In this document: in pieces, positions 24,657 to 32,634 of the stretch
Numbering within the stretch: position 1 is the stretch's first letter
Layout: each line of letters starts with the position of its first letter
Assembly (NCBI GenBank): GCA_964450715.1
Contig: CAYVFC010000065.1
Span: 1 to 43,194, forward strand
Source: CAYVFC01 sp964450715
GTDB taxonomy: Bacteria > Myxococcota_A > Polyangia > Polyangiales > JAFGIB01
Reading direction: 5' to 3'
DNA length: 43,194 nucleotides
Translations under genes and position numbers: made by a program
Notes under the pieces: generated by a model
Databases searched by the model: none
The model's input: the letters and a program-made list of their open reading frames with translations, nothing else
What the model was told of the DNA's origin: nothing

Positions 24657-25646
24657 TCACGAGGCCTTCGCGCTCGACTCCGGAACGGGTTCGGCGGCGG
24701 GGCGCGCAGGGCTCACGGTCTCGCGAATGCCCGAGGCGGTGTCGGGCGCTATTGCCTGCGCGACCAGGGAGGGCAGGTCGCTGTCGAGCTCGGCGTAGTC
24801 GGTGTACGCGAGCAGCGACTGCAGGAACGAACGCGCGCTGGTATAGCGTTGCGCCGGGTCGCGGGCCAGAGCGCGCATCAGCACTTCCTCGAAAACCTCG
24901 TCGACGGCAGGGTTCAGGGCTGACAGGCTCGGCACCTCGGCGCGCTGTGCCAGCTTGACGGTCTCGTAGTCGTTTTCTCCGAAAAAGAGGCGGCGCGTCG
25001 CCAGCATCTCCCAGACGATGATGGCGAGCGAGAACAGGTCGGAACGCGGGTCGACCGCCTGGCCGCTGGCCGCCTCGGGAGACAGGTAGCCGAACTTACC
25101 CTTGATGAGCCCGGGCTCGGTTAGCACGCGCTGGATACGGGCCTTAGCCAGACCGAAGTCGCAGAGCTTCACCGCGCCCCGGTTGTCGAGCAGGATGTTC
25201 GGCGGGGTGACGTCGCGGTGAATGACGCCGAGCGGCTCGCCGTCGACGCGTAGCTCGTGGGCCCAGCAGAGCCCGGCGCAAACCTGCACGGCGATGGCGA
25301 CCGCGTCCCCGAGCGGTACGGGCAGGCCGAGGCGGCGCGAGCGGGCGATCACGCACCCCAGGTTGACGCCGTCGACATACTCCATAATCACGTAGGGAAC
25401 GCCGCGGCTCACCCCGCGGTCGAGCACGCGCACGATGTTCGGGTGGTGCAGCAGCAGGCCCAGACGCACCTCGTCGCCGAACATGCCGACCACCTCGTCC
25501 TCGCCGGCCAGGTGGGGAAGCAGCCGCTTGATGGCGACCTGACGCATGGGGCCAATGGTATGGATGGCTTCGCCTAGGTAGACCTCGGCCATACCTCCTT
25601 GAGCGATCTTGCTAACTATTCGGTACTGAATGCAGGAACCGCCCAT
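24657..25646 (-). CDS. Eukaryote-type Ser/Thr protein kinase
   Basis: 329 residues. Kinase domain from about residue 8 to 285: Gly loop KIAQGGMAEVYLGE, ATP Lys40 (VAIKRLLP), catalytic loop VIHRDVTPPNILLD with Asp145, DFG at 163-165, activation segment GKFGYLSPEAASG, and SDLFSLAIIVWEML. HRD makes it a normal RD-type active kinase. A 45-residue acidic/Pro tail follows; there is no membrane segment or sensor domain. This is the PknB/Pkn style abundant in myxobacteria. Ribosome site GGGAG upstream. It may phosphorylate the neighbour receiver protein, by inference. Confidence 0.9.
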   Translation of the reverse strand: MGGSCIQYRIVSKIAQGGMAEVYLGEAIHTIGPMRQVAIKRLLPHLAGEDEVVGMFGDEVRLGLLLHHPNIVRVLDRGVSRGVPYVIMEYVDGVNLGCVIARSRRLGLPVPLGDAVAIAVQVCAGLCWAHELRVDGEPLGVIHRDVTPPNILLDNRGAVKLCDFGLAKARIQRVLTEPGLIKGKFGYLSPEAASGQAVDPRSDLFSLAIIVWEMLATRRLFFGENDYETVKLAQRAEVPSLSALNPAVDEVFEEVLMRALARDPAQRYTSARSFLQSLLAYTDYAELDSDLPSLVAQAIAPDTASGIRETVSPARPAAEPVPESSAKAS

Positions 25647-25829
25647 CTGGTCTCCCGACCGGATGGAAATAGCACATTTTCGGACCGCCGAGTAGCGATT
25701 CGCCTCGGTTCGTTCCGGGGTCCGGGCCGAAACGGTCCTCTTGCGGCGGCGGTGAGAACATCGCTCTCTGCCGCTGAATTTATCTGTTTCCGTTGAAATT
25801 CCCGACGCGCCCGTTCCCGGTTCGCCCTC

Positions 25830-26636
25830 TCACAGGCAGCGCCCGGTGTCCGGGTTCATGGCGAATCCGTCGCTGCACCTGCAAGTGCTGTCCGCTTGGC
25901 ATACACCGTGCAAGCTCGAGATAATCGGGTCGTCGTTGCAAGTCTGGTCCATGCCGTAGGTGCAGACCGCGACCCCGCACTCGCCGTTAGTCCTCACGGA
26001 CACGCCCGCCGAGGCGGCGCCGCAGGCGTTGCCATAGGTCTGGCCGTCACAGCCGCAGACCGGCGCGTACTCCATGGTACACATCTGCGGACGCGGCTGG
26101 CAGCTGGCCGGTCCGACGTCGCCGCAACTCCCGGCCGGGTAGGCGCAGTAATCCGATAGCCCGCAGACTACGTCCGAGTCGCGAGGGCAGGTTTCGGTGG
26201 CAGAGGGCGGGCAGTCGACGATTCGCCAGCCACAGGTGCCCTCTTCCGACCGCACGCACTCGGGTCCGGCGACCGAGCCGTCCGGGCAGATCCTGCTCGG
26301 CATCCCGGGCGCCGGCCCGCAAGCCGCAGCGTCGCACGGTTCGGTACTTCCCCCTGCCCCGGCCGTTCCGGCGGCGGCGCCACCGCTGCCGCCCGCCCCG
26401 CTGTCGCCGATTCCGCCGTTCCCGCTGCCCCCGTTTCCACCGGTACCGCCTTCGCCCGTGCCGCCCTCGCCGGTGTCGTTTCCGCCGGTGCCGCCTGTTG
26501 CACCTGCCGTCCCGTCCGCGCCGCCGGCGTCCTGGCCCGAGGCAGCCCCGCCTCCACCGGGTCTCACCTCCGTCGTACTGGCACAGCCACAGATCGCCAC
26601 TACCACCGTGATGATTACCAGCCACCCTGCACACAT
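25830..26636 (-). CDS. Kazal-domain lipoprotein with Gly-rich spacer
   Basis: 268 residues; AGGAGGT lies just before the ATG. Signal segment LVIITVVVAICGC gives a lipidated Cys at about residue 18. Residues 24-95 are a Gly/Ala/Asp spacer (GGTGGNDTGEGG-type). The C-terminal part is Cys-rich; residues about 185-220 contain CTMEYAPVCGCDGQTYGN followed by ACGAAS and NGEC, the Kazal protease-inhibitor pattern (C-PVCGCDGxTYxNxC). Kazal domains inhibit serine proteases, so this may be a surface inhibitor. It starts 28 bases after the histidine kinase stop and is the last gene of the six-gene run. The upstream Cys pieces may be further disulfide modules. Confidence 0.8.
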   Translation of the reverse strand: MCAGWLVIITVVVAICGCASTTEVRPGGGGAASGQDAGGADGTAGATGGTGGNDTGEGGTGEGGTGGNGGSGNGGIGDSGAGGSGGAAAGTAGAGGSTEPCDAAACGPAPGMPSRICPDGSVAGPECVRSEEGTCGWRIVDCPPSATETCPRDSDVVCGLSDYCAYPAGSCGDVGPASCQPRPQMCTMEYAPVCGCDGQTYGNACGAASAGVSVRTNGECGVAVCTYGMDQTCNDDPIISSLHGVCQADSTCRCSDGFAMNPDTGRCL

Positions 26637-26664
26637 CAGCCCACCTCCTGTACTATTGATGGAA

Positions 26665-28236
26665 TTAGCGGCTGCTCCGCAGGTAATCGGAGCGGTCCGA
26701 GATGGTAGTCACGGGAAGGATGACGGTGAAGGTACTGCCCTTTTCCTCCTTGCTATCGACCGTGATGCGGCCCCCGTGCTTGGCGATGATCCCCTGCGAC
26801 ACGCTCAGCCCCAGGCCGGTACCCTTGCCGGCCTCCTTGGTAGTGAAGAATGGATCGAAGATCCGGTTCTTGACGTGCTTGGGGATGCCCATGCCGTGGT
26901 CGACGATCTTGACCGAGAGATTGCTGGGCTCGTCCGCGCGGTGTACCAGCAGCTGTATCTTGCCCCCCTTGGTCGAGGCGTGTACCGCGTTCAAAATGAG
27001 GTTAAGGAACACCTGCCTGAGCTGCTGGCTGTCGCCGTGGATGGGCGGCAGCTCCTCCATCGAGTGGAAATCCACCTTGATCCCGGCGATCTTGAGCTGG
27101 TTGCCCGCCAGGTCGATGGTGTCCTTGACCAGCTGAACCAGGTCCAGCGGCTCCAGCTTGGTCTCGCTTTCCCGAGTGAAGTCCAGCAGGTTGGAGATGA
27201 TCTTCTTGGCCCGGTCCGCCTCGGTCGCGACGTCCCTGACCATGTCCTTGCGCTCCTCGTCGTCCATGGTCGCGAAATCCTCGAGCAACATGTGCGCGGT
27301 GATGGTGATGTTGTTGAGCGGATTGTTGAGCTCGTGGGCGATGCCGGCGGTCAGGGTCCCGATCGCCCTCATCTTGTGCGCCTGGATCAACATGCCCCCG
27401 TGCTTTTCCAGCTCCCGCATCATGTGGTTGATGGCCAGCCCGAGCTCGGTGAACTCGTCGCGGTAGCGACGGGTAGGCCCGATCGGCGAGAAATCGCCGG
27501 CCGCGATTCGCTGCGCGTACGCCTCGAACCGCTCGATGGTGCGCACTATGTTGCCGCTGATCATGTAGGCGGTGGTGATGACGAAGACCAGCAAGAAGAG
27601 CAGCGAGTAGACCTGTATCCGCCTCGAACCCGCGATGGCCGCGTCTATGGCCTGCCGCTCCCTCTTCATCAGGTCCTGCGCGAACAGGATCATCCTGTGC
27701 CCCTGCTTGCGCAGCTGCGACTCGTACCGCTTCAGTTCCTTCTCGTCGCCGCCCTTGGAACGATCCAGGGCCACCAACTCGTCCAGCGACTGCTCGTAGT
27801 CCACTAGGTTCTGGTAGATGCCCTGCCACTGCCCCTGACCCACCGTCTTCGCGAAATCCGTCTTGCTCTCCTCCAGCAACTCCTTGGCCGTGTAGATCGA
27901 CTCCAGCGCCTCGTTCAGATTGGTACGATACAAGAAGTAGTTCTTCTCGAAACGGCGCGCCTTGTCGATCTCGATGACGTAGTCGTTGACGACCTCCAGG
28001 ACCTCTATGCTGTTCTCGACCTTGTAGATGGAGATGACGATGTTGGTGGCGATACCCAGGGCCGCCAGGAAGACCAGCAAGAAGCCCAGCAACAGCTGCA
28101 TCCGCAAGCTGAGTCGGGGCCGCGACAGCAGCGCCTTGGTGACGGCGTCGGTCTCGTCGTAATAGCTCGGGCGGCCGGCGGATCCCGCTTCCGGCGTCAG
28201 GCCGGCGTCCGTGTCGTCTTCTCGCTTCTCGTTCAT
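26665..28236 (-). CDS. Membrane sensor histidine kinase
   Basis: 523 residues. Membrane helices at about 46-68 and 209-228 flank a mostly helical periplasmic sensor of about 140 residues, resembling a four-helix bundle. Then HAMP (229-280), HisKA with His301 in AGIAHELNNPLNNI, and the ATPase domain with N box FLNLILNAVHAS, G1 KIVDHGMGI and F/G2 IFDPFFTTKEAGKGTGLGL. Autophosphorylates on His and should pass phosphate to the response regulator 27 bases upstream. H-box type HELNNPL is common in sensors with unpaired or receiver-only partners. The signal is not known. Confidence 0.92.
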   Translation of the reverse strand: MNEKREDDTDAGLTPEAGSAGRPSYYDETDAVTKALLSRPRLSLRMQLLLGFLLVFLAALGIATNIVISIYKVENSIEVLEVVNDYVIEIDKARRFEKNYFLYRTNLNEALESIYTAKELLEESKTDFAKTVGQGQWQGIYQNLVDYEQSLDELVALDRSKGGDEKELKRYESQLRKQGHRMILFAQDLMKRERQAIDAAIAGSRRIQVYSLLFLLVFVITTAYMISGNIVRTIERFEAYAQRIAAGDFSPIGPTRRYRDEFTELGLAINHMMRELEKHGGMLIQAHKMRAIGTLTAGIAHELNNPLNNITITAHMLLEDFATMDDEERKDMVRDVATEADRAKKIISNLLDFTRESETKLEPLDLVQLVKDTIDLAGNQLKIAGIKVDFHSMEELPPIHGDSQQLRQVFLNLILNAVHASTKGGKIQLLVHRADEPSNLSVKIVDHGMGIPKHVKNRIFDPFFTTKEAGKGTGLGLSVSQGIIAKHGGRITVDSKEEKGSTFTVILPVTTISDRSDYLRSSR

Positions 28237-28263
28237 CGCTGCCCCCGGTCGCGGCAGGGACCG

Positions 28264-28680
28264 CTACGAGTCCGATCCCTTGTCATCCACCTGGTAGTCC
28301 AGCGGCGAGCCCGCCGCCTCCGCCGCTCTCAGGATCACCCGACGGATGTCGTCCGGCTTGAAAGGCTTGGAAATGAAGTCGAAAGCGCCCTTCTCCATGG
28401 CCTCCCGGGCCAGGGCCATCATCGCGTATCCGGTGATCACGATCACCGCCGTGCGGTCGGACTTCTGCTTCGCGTGAGCGAGCACCTGGATGCCGTCTAT
28501 CTCGTCCATCCGCACGTCGGTGACGACGATGTCGAACTCTTTCTCGTCGATGCGTTTCAGCGCCTCGACCGGATTCTGAAAGGCCTCCACCTCGCATCCC
28601 ATCTTCTCGATGGCCGGCTTGAGCCGCTTGCATACGATCTCCTCGTCGTCGATGATCAACACGTTCAGGCTCTTGGTCAT
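28264..28680 (-). CDS. Single-domain response regulator
   Basis: 138 residues. Receiver domain: DDEE at 11-14, phosphoacceptor Asp55 (DIVVTDVRMD), Thr in VIVITGYAMM, and Lys105 in FISKPFKP. A 25-residue tail ends VDDKGSDS with no DNA-binding domain. Partner of the histidine kinase that follows. Lacking an output domain, it may act on another protein of the operon, perhaps the kinase-like proteins or the permease; that is inference. Ribosome site GGGAGAGGG. Confidence 0.88.
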   Translation of the reverse strand: MTKSLNVLIIDDEEIVCKRLKPAIEKMGCEVEAFQNPVEALKRIDEKEFDIVVTDVRMDEIDGIQVLAHAKQKSDRTAVIVITGYAMMALAREAMEKGAFDFISKPFKPDDIRRVILRAAEAAGSPLDYQVDDKGSDS

Positions 28681-28739
28681 GACCCTCTCCCTCTTTTTGT
28701 CGCCTCTAAACCGGGCTTGATCCTATCGGAATCCGTCCG

Positions 28740-29558
28740 TCAGGCCTGCGCGCCCGCCAGCTTGCGCAGATTGGTCACGGCGTGTACCTCCACCAGGCTC
28801 ACACCGGAAATCTCTCCCACGCTCTTCTTGATCGCCTCCACGTTGTTGAGCTTCTGCCACCTGGGGCACCGGATGTTCACGATCACTTTGTCTCCGTCGG
28901 CGGCGACCTTGAGCTCGGGATACTTCGGTAAGAGCAACGATCTCACCTTGCTGGCCAGCGCCAAGTCGTTCAGGCATCTCACCGAGTAGCTCATCGGCTG
29001 GAACTTCCGGTAGCCGGACATGTCCTTGACGATCTCGATCACCTTTTCCGTTTCGATCTGTCCCAGACTGATCACCATGTCGTAAATGGAAGGATCGTTC
29101 TCGTCGAGACCGAAGCTGTCGATCGACCATCGGGTCTGGTTGCCCCTTTCCTTCTCGATCACCTTCAACGCCTTCTTCAGGGAGACCCCTTTCTGCGCCA
29201 TGACCTGCTTGGCCCGTGACCCGGAGTCGGTCAAAATGCGGATCATCAACACGTGAGAGACATCCCGGACGTAGAGGTGGGCCGCCAGGTTTGCACACAC
29301 CACGCCGTCCTTCTGGATCTCCTCCAGCGTGACCGTCTGGATCTGGGAGATGAACAGATCGCGGGCCTTGGCCGTCATACGAAACGCGGGAGACCCGTCC
29401 AGCGCCCGCTGTAGCTTCTCTTCCTTTACGTCGAACTGCTCGGCCACCTGCTTGAGCAATCCGCGGTCGAGGTAGCGGTAACCCAGCGCCTCGGCCGTCT
29501 GCTTTCCGATGGTTCGGCCGACCTCCGGATTATCCGAGGAAACGATAATCGATGTCAT
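28740..29558 (-). CDS. Cytidylate-kinase-like protein with BON-like tail, degenerate P-loop
   Basis: 272 residues from ATG at MTSIIVSSDN. Residues 1-190 match the cytidylate-kinase-like family (PF13189): GYRYLDRGLLKQVAEQFDV, DLFISQIQ, and VVCANLAAHLYVRDVSHVLMI, IDSFGLDENDPSIYDMVI. The nucleotide loop, however, reads SDNPEVGRTIG and lacks the usual GK[ST], so catalysis is doubtful. Residues 200-272 (alternating strands and helices, ending GVSLVEVHAV) resemble a BON domain, which binds lipids or partners. The neighbour upstream is a paralogue with a better loop. I think one is an inactive regulator of the other, but no evidence shows it. Confidence 0.72.
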   Translation of the reverse strand: MTSIIVSSDNPEVGRTIGKQTAEALGYRYLDRGLLKQVAEQFDVKEEKLQRALDGSPAFRMTAKARDLFISQIQTVTLEEIQKDGVVCANLAAHLYVRDVSHVLMIRILTDSGSRAKQVMAQKGVSLKKALKVIEKERGNQTRWSIDSFGLDENDPSIYDMVISLGQIETEKVIEIVKDMSGYRKFQPMSYSVRCLNDLALASKVRSLLLPKYPELKVAADGDKVIVNIRCPRWQKLNNVEAIKKSVGEISGVSLVEVHAVTNLRKLAGAQA

Positions 29559-29605
29559 CTCTGAGTCTTCCTTTCGCGCGAGCCCGAGCTCGCTCCCTTC
29601 CAATT

Positions 29606-30418
29606 CTACACCGCATCGTCCGGGGCGGCGATACCGGCATGGACCTCGATGTTGTTGATGCCCTCCATCTTCGAGCAGACCTCGACCACCCTGGCTTTCA
29701 GCTTCTGGGCTTGCCGGTCGCTGCTGACCCCGTACACCAGCACGTTGCCGTACCGGCTCGAAACGTGGACATCCGGGTAGCCGTCGACGACCGCGGCCTT
29801 GATCTCGGCGGCGTGGGTCAGGTCGGCCATCTCCTGCCGGGATTCGTCGCTCGTCTTGAATTGCCGCATCTCGACCGAGCGGCAGATGAGCTCCACCGCG
29901 TCATCCACCTCGAGCCTCCTGAGCGCGATCGCCAGGTCGTAGAGGCTGGGATCCCAGGGATCGACCCCGTACAGGCGCTGGGTCCACCTGCGCCTCCCCT
30001 TGTCGAGCTTCCCCAGCCACGTCTCTGCCTGCTGGCGGCTCATCTTTTCGCGTTCCATCACTATGCCTAAGCGCATTTCCCGGTCGGCGGTGATCAGAAC
30101 CTTGAGCAAGTGCGATACGTTCTTCAGCAGCACGTGCCCGGCCAGCCCGTGGTAGACGACGTTATCCCGGCCTACGTGCCGTGCCAGCGCGCTCTGCACG
30201 TAGGCCACGTACTTCTGGTGACCGTGGGTGAAACGCTCCAGGATCGAGGGCGGGTCCTCGATCGCGCGCTCGAGCTTGAGCTCCGGGATGTTGAAGTCCC
30301 CGCTTGCCTCCAGCAGCACGTCCCGGCTCAGGCACTCGTACCCGAGACGTTCCGCTACCTTCTCCGCCACGGCCTTGCCCATGCTGTACGACCCGCGTGA
30401 AATCGTTATGATCGCCAT
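29606..30418 (-). CDS. Cytidylate-kinase-like protein with BON-like tail
   Basis: 270 residues. N-terminus IITISRGSYSMGKAVAEKVA is a P-loop of the GxxxxGK form with Ala where Ser/Thr is usual. Further family blocks: LGYECLSRDVLLEAS, VVYHGLAGHVLLKNVSHLLKV, ADREMRLGIVMEREKMSRQQA, YGVDPWDPSLYDLAI. The C-terminal region from about 195 (AEIKAAVVDGYPDVHVSSRY to NNIEVHAG) looks like a BON fold. It is 47 bases upstream of its paralogue and 42 bases downstream of the permease. Stand-alone cytidylate-kinase-like proteins have no firmly known substrate, so nucleotide phosphorylation is only one possibility. Confidence 0.75.
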   Translation of the reverse strand: MAIITISRGSYSMGKAVAEKVAERLGYECLSRDVLLEASGDFNIPELKLERAIEDPPSILERFTHGHQKYVAYVQSALARHVGRDNVVYHGLAGHVLLKNVSHLLKVLITADREMRLGIVMEREKMSRQQAETWLGKLDKGRRRWTQRLYGVDPWDPSLYDLAIALRRLEVDDAVELICRSVEMRQFKTSDESRQEMADLTHAAEIKAAVVDGYPDVHVSSRYGNVLVYGVSSDRQAQKLKARVVEVCSKMEGINNIEVHAGIAAPDDAV

Positions 30419-30460
30419 AGCCTCACACCCCCTTCCCCGGTTACCCCGGTTCCCCCTCTT

Positions 30461-32308
30461 TTAGATACCGTATATAAAATACATCATTGAAACCATCACC
30501 ACCAGAAAGATGACGGTCACCACCGACCCGGCTTTGATGAAGTCCACGCTGCGGTACCCGCCCGGCCCCATGTACAGCGCGTTCACCTGGTGGGTGGGCA
30601 GGATAAACGAGTTGCTGGTGGCCAACCCCACCGCCAGCGCGGCCATCCGCGGATCCACGTTGGCGGTTATGGCCATGTTCACCACCAGCGGCACCAGCAG
30701 CACCGTCGCGCCCACGTTGGAGATGACCAGGGTGAAGAAGGTGGACAGCGCGCCAATGACCGAGATGAGGACGATGGGCGGCACCTCGCCGATGGCGTCC
30801 AGGATGGTGTTGGCGATCCAGGCCGCGGTGCCGGTCCTCTCGGTGGCCAGCCCCAGGGGGATCAGTCCGCCCAGCAGAAAGATGGTGCGCCAGTCCACCG
30901 ACTGGTAGGCCTCGTCGATGGTCAGCACCCGGGTGATGATCATGCCCAGCGCTCCGGTCATCAAACAGACCGAGAGCTGGATCTTGAAGACGATGACCAT
31001 GGTCAGCGCCACCACCAGCCAGAACCCGGCCAGCAGCGCCTTGTTCGACTGGACTTCCTCGACCTCCACCGGCAGCGTGAACAGCAGGTTTCCTTCCGAC
31101 TGCAGGTAGCTGAGGTTCCGCCACTTGCCGTGCAGTTGCAGCACGTCGCCCACCCGCAGCGGGATCTCGGCGACGGCCGAACGATAGGTCTCTCCGTGGT
31201 GGCTGACGGTCATGGGCGTGACGCGAAACCGATCCTCGAACTCGATCTGCTTCAACGTCTTGCCGATCAGGTTCGAGCGGGGAGCCACCACCGCCTCCAC
31301 CGTGCCAGACTTCTGCTCGCTGATGTCGCGCTCGAACACTTCCAGGGCGGGCTTGATCGACATCCCCTCGTGCTCGGCCATGCGCTCGACGTCCTTGCGC
31401 TGCCCCCAGACTACCAGATCGACGCTGGAGTGGATCTCCTTGTCACCCGGCGGGGAGAACACCCTGTAGTCCGGGGGCTCGACCACCCCCAGGACGTTCA
31501 CCAGGTAGCGCTCCCGCATGTCATTCACGGTCACGGGTTCCCGGTAGTGGGTGAACTCGCTCGATGTGCGCAGCTCCCAGGCCTGTGCTTCGTCGCTACC
31601 GGGCGGTGGCCCGGTCGCGGTACCCTGCGCGGTCTCGGCGCTCTCGGCAGCTGCGCTCTCGGCGCTCTTCGCGCTCGTCTCCTCCGCGGGTTTGGGAAGG
31701 ATGAAACGGCCGAGAAAGATGAAGCAAACCAGACCGCTCGCCACCAGGGCAACGCCGATCGGGGTGACATCGAAGAGCTGGAAGGGCTCCAGATTGAAGG
31801 GCTTTAAAAGGTCGTTCAGCAGGATGAGCGGGCTGCACCCCACCAGGCTAATGGTGCCGCCCAGGATGGCCGAGAAACCGATGGGCATCAGCATTTGCGA
31901 GACGGGAATGCCCAGCTGCTTGCCGATACGCTGTACCGCCGGCAGGAAAAGCGCTGCCGCGCCGATGTTCTGCATGAAGCTGGAGATGCCGGCCACGGTT
32001 ACCGAGATGGCGATCACCACCCGCGACTGGCTGGTGCCCGCGATCTTCAGCACCGGCTTGACCAGGTTGTTGACCACGCCCGTCCTGTTCAGACCGGCGC
32101 CGATGATGATGACCGCGATGATGGATACCACGGCGTTGCTGGAAAGCCCCGAGAACGCCTCGGCCGGCGTAACCAGCCCGACCAGCGGCAGCGCCACCAT
32201 GATCAGGATGGCCACCACGTCCACCCGAATCCACTCGACCACGAACAGGAAGACCGCCACGCCGATAGCCAGCATGACCAGAATCATGTCGGTAGTTAGA
32301 TCAGACAC
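30461..32308 (-). CDS. SLC13-family permease with two TrkA-C domains
   Basis: 615 residues, GTG start with GGAGG 8 bases upstream. Two membrane halves, about residues 6-205 and 425-615, are divided by a soluble insert that includes an Ala/Glu-rich stretch and two TrkA-C/RCK-C regions at about 245-325 and 335-410 (VVAPRSNLIGKTLKQIEFED, LRVGDVLQLHG). The first half has SGLSSNAVVSIIAVIII and NIGAAALFLPAV; the second has NVGATVLLVPLV and NSFILPTHQVNA, consistent with the SLC13/ArsB-NhaD ion transporter superfamily. It probably moves sulfate, dicarboxylate or another anion with cations, with TrkA-C as a ligand sensor. First gene of the six-gene minus-strand run. Confidence 0.88.
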   Translation of the reverse strand: MSDLTTDMILVMLAIGVAVFLFVVEWIRVDVVAILIMVALPLVGLVTPAEAFSGLSSNAVVSIIAVIIIGAGLNRTGVVNNLVKPVLKIAGTSQSRVVIAISVTVAGISSFMQNIGAAALFLPAVQRIGKQLGIPVSQMLMPIGFSAILGGTISLVGCSPLILLNDLLKPFNLEPFQLFDVTPIGVALVASGLVCFIFLGRFILPKPAEETSAKSAESAAAESAETAQGTATGPPPGSDEAQAWELRTSSEFTHYREPVTVNDMRERYLVNVLGVVEPPDYRVFSPPGDKEIHSSVDLVVWGQRKDVERMAEHEGMSIKPALEVFERDISEQKSGTVEAVVAPRSNLIGKTLKQIEFEDRFRVTPMTVSHHGETYRSAVAEIPLRVGDVLQLHGKWRNLSYLQSEGNLLFTLPVEVEEVQSNKALLAGFWLVVALTMVIVFKIQLSVCLMTGALGMIITRVLTIDEAYQSVDWRTIFLLGGLIPLGLATERTGTAAWIANTILDAIGEVPPIVLISVIGALSTFFTLVISNVGATVLLVPLVVNMAITANVDPRMAALAVGLATSNSFILPTHQVNALYMGPGGYRSVDFIKAGSVVTVIFLVVMVSMMYFIYGI

Positions 32309-32634
32309 CGAACGCGCCTCCGATATCCACTGCGATTTCCGCCCATCGGTGGCCGGCGGTGGGGGGCCGTCCCACGATCGAGGGACTACCCGACTCCGTC
32401 GCTCATCTTCAGGTCCAGACGCCTGGAAGCGCCAAAAACCGGCTGAATTATCGCGGTTGTCCAGAGACTCGTCAAGTCCGCTGTTGGAGACGCGGTCGGT
32501 CCGTATTTATGGAATGGCTTCTATTGAAAATCGGTGCGCCCCTGGCCTAGGTTATGGCGCACAGCAGATCGGGGGCGAGGAGGGACCCCGGGTGGGGAAG
32601 TTGGGACTTTGACCGAACGAGGAGGAATTCGCCC
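32309..32634. other. Divergent intergenic region upstream of cooS
   Basis: 326 bases between the leftward permease operon and rightward cooS. GAGGAGG at 32618-32625 is the cooS ribosome site. TTGAAA at 32524-32529 could be a -35 box, but a matching -10 is poor. I see no CooA-type dyad and no sigma54 GG-N10-GC pair. No gene is supported. Confidence 0.45.

Noticed and set aside
26197..27807. 536-codon plus-strand frame across the Kazal and histidine kinase genes
   Set aside because: It spans two well-supported minus-strand genes and encodes a Pro-rich sequence with no recognisable motif.
32309..32634. CooA or sigma54 control site before cooS
   Set aside because: I looked for a CooA-like dyad and GG-N10-GC and found neither.
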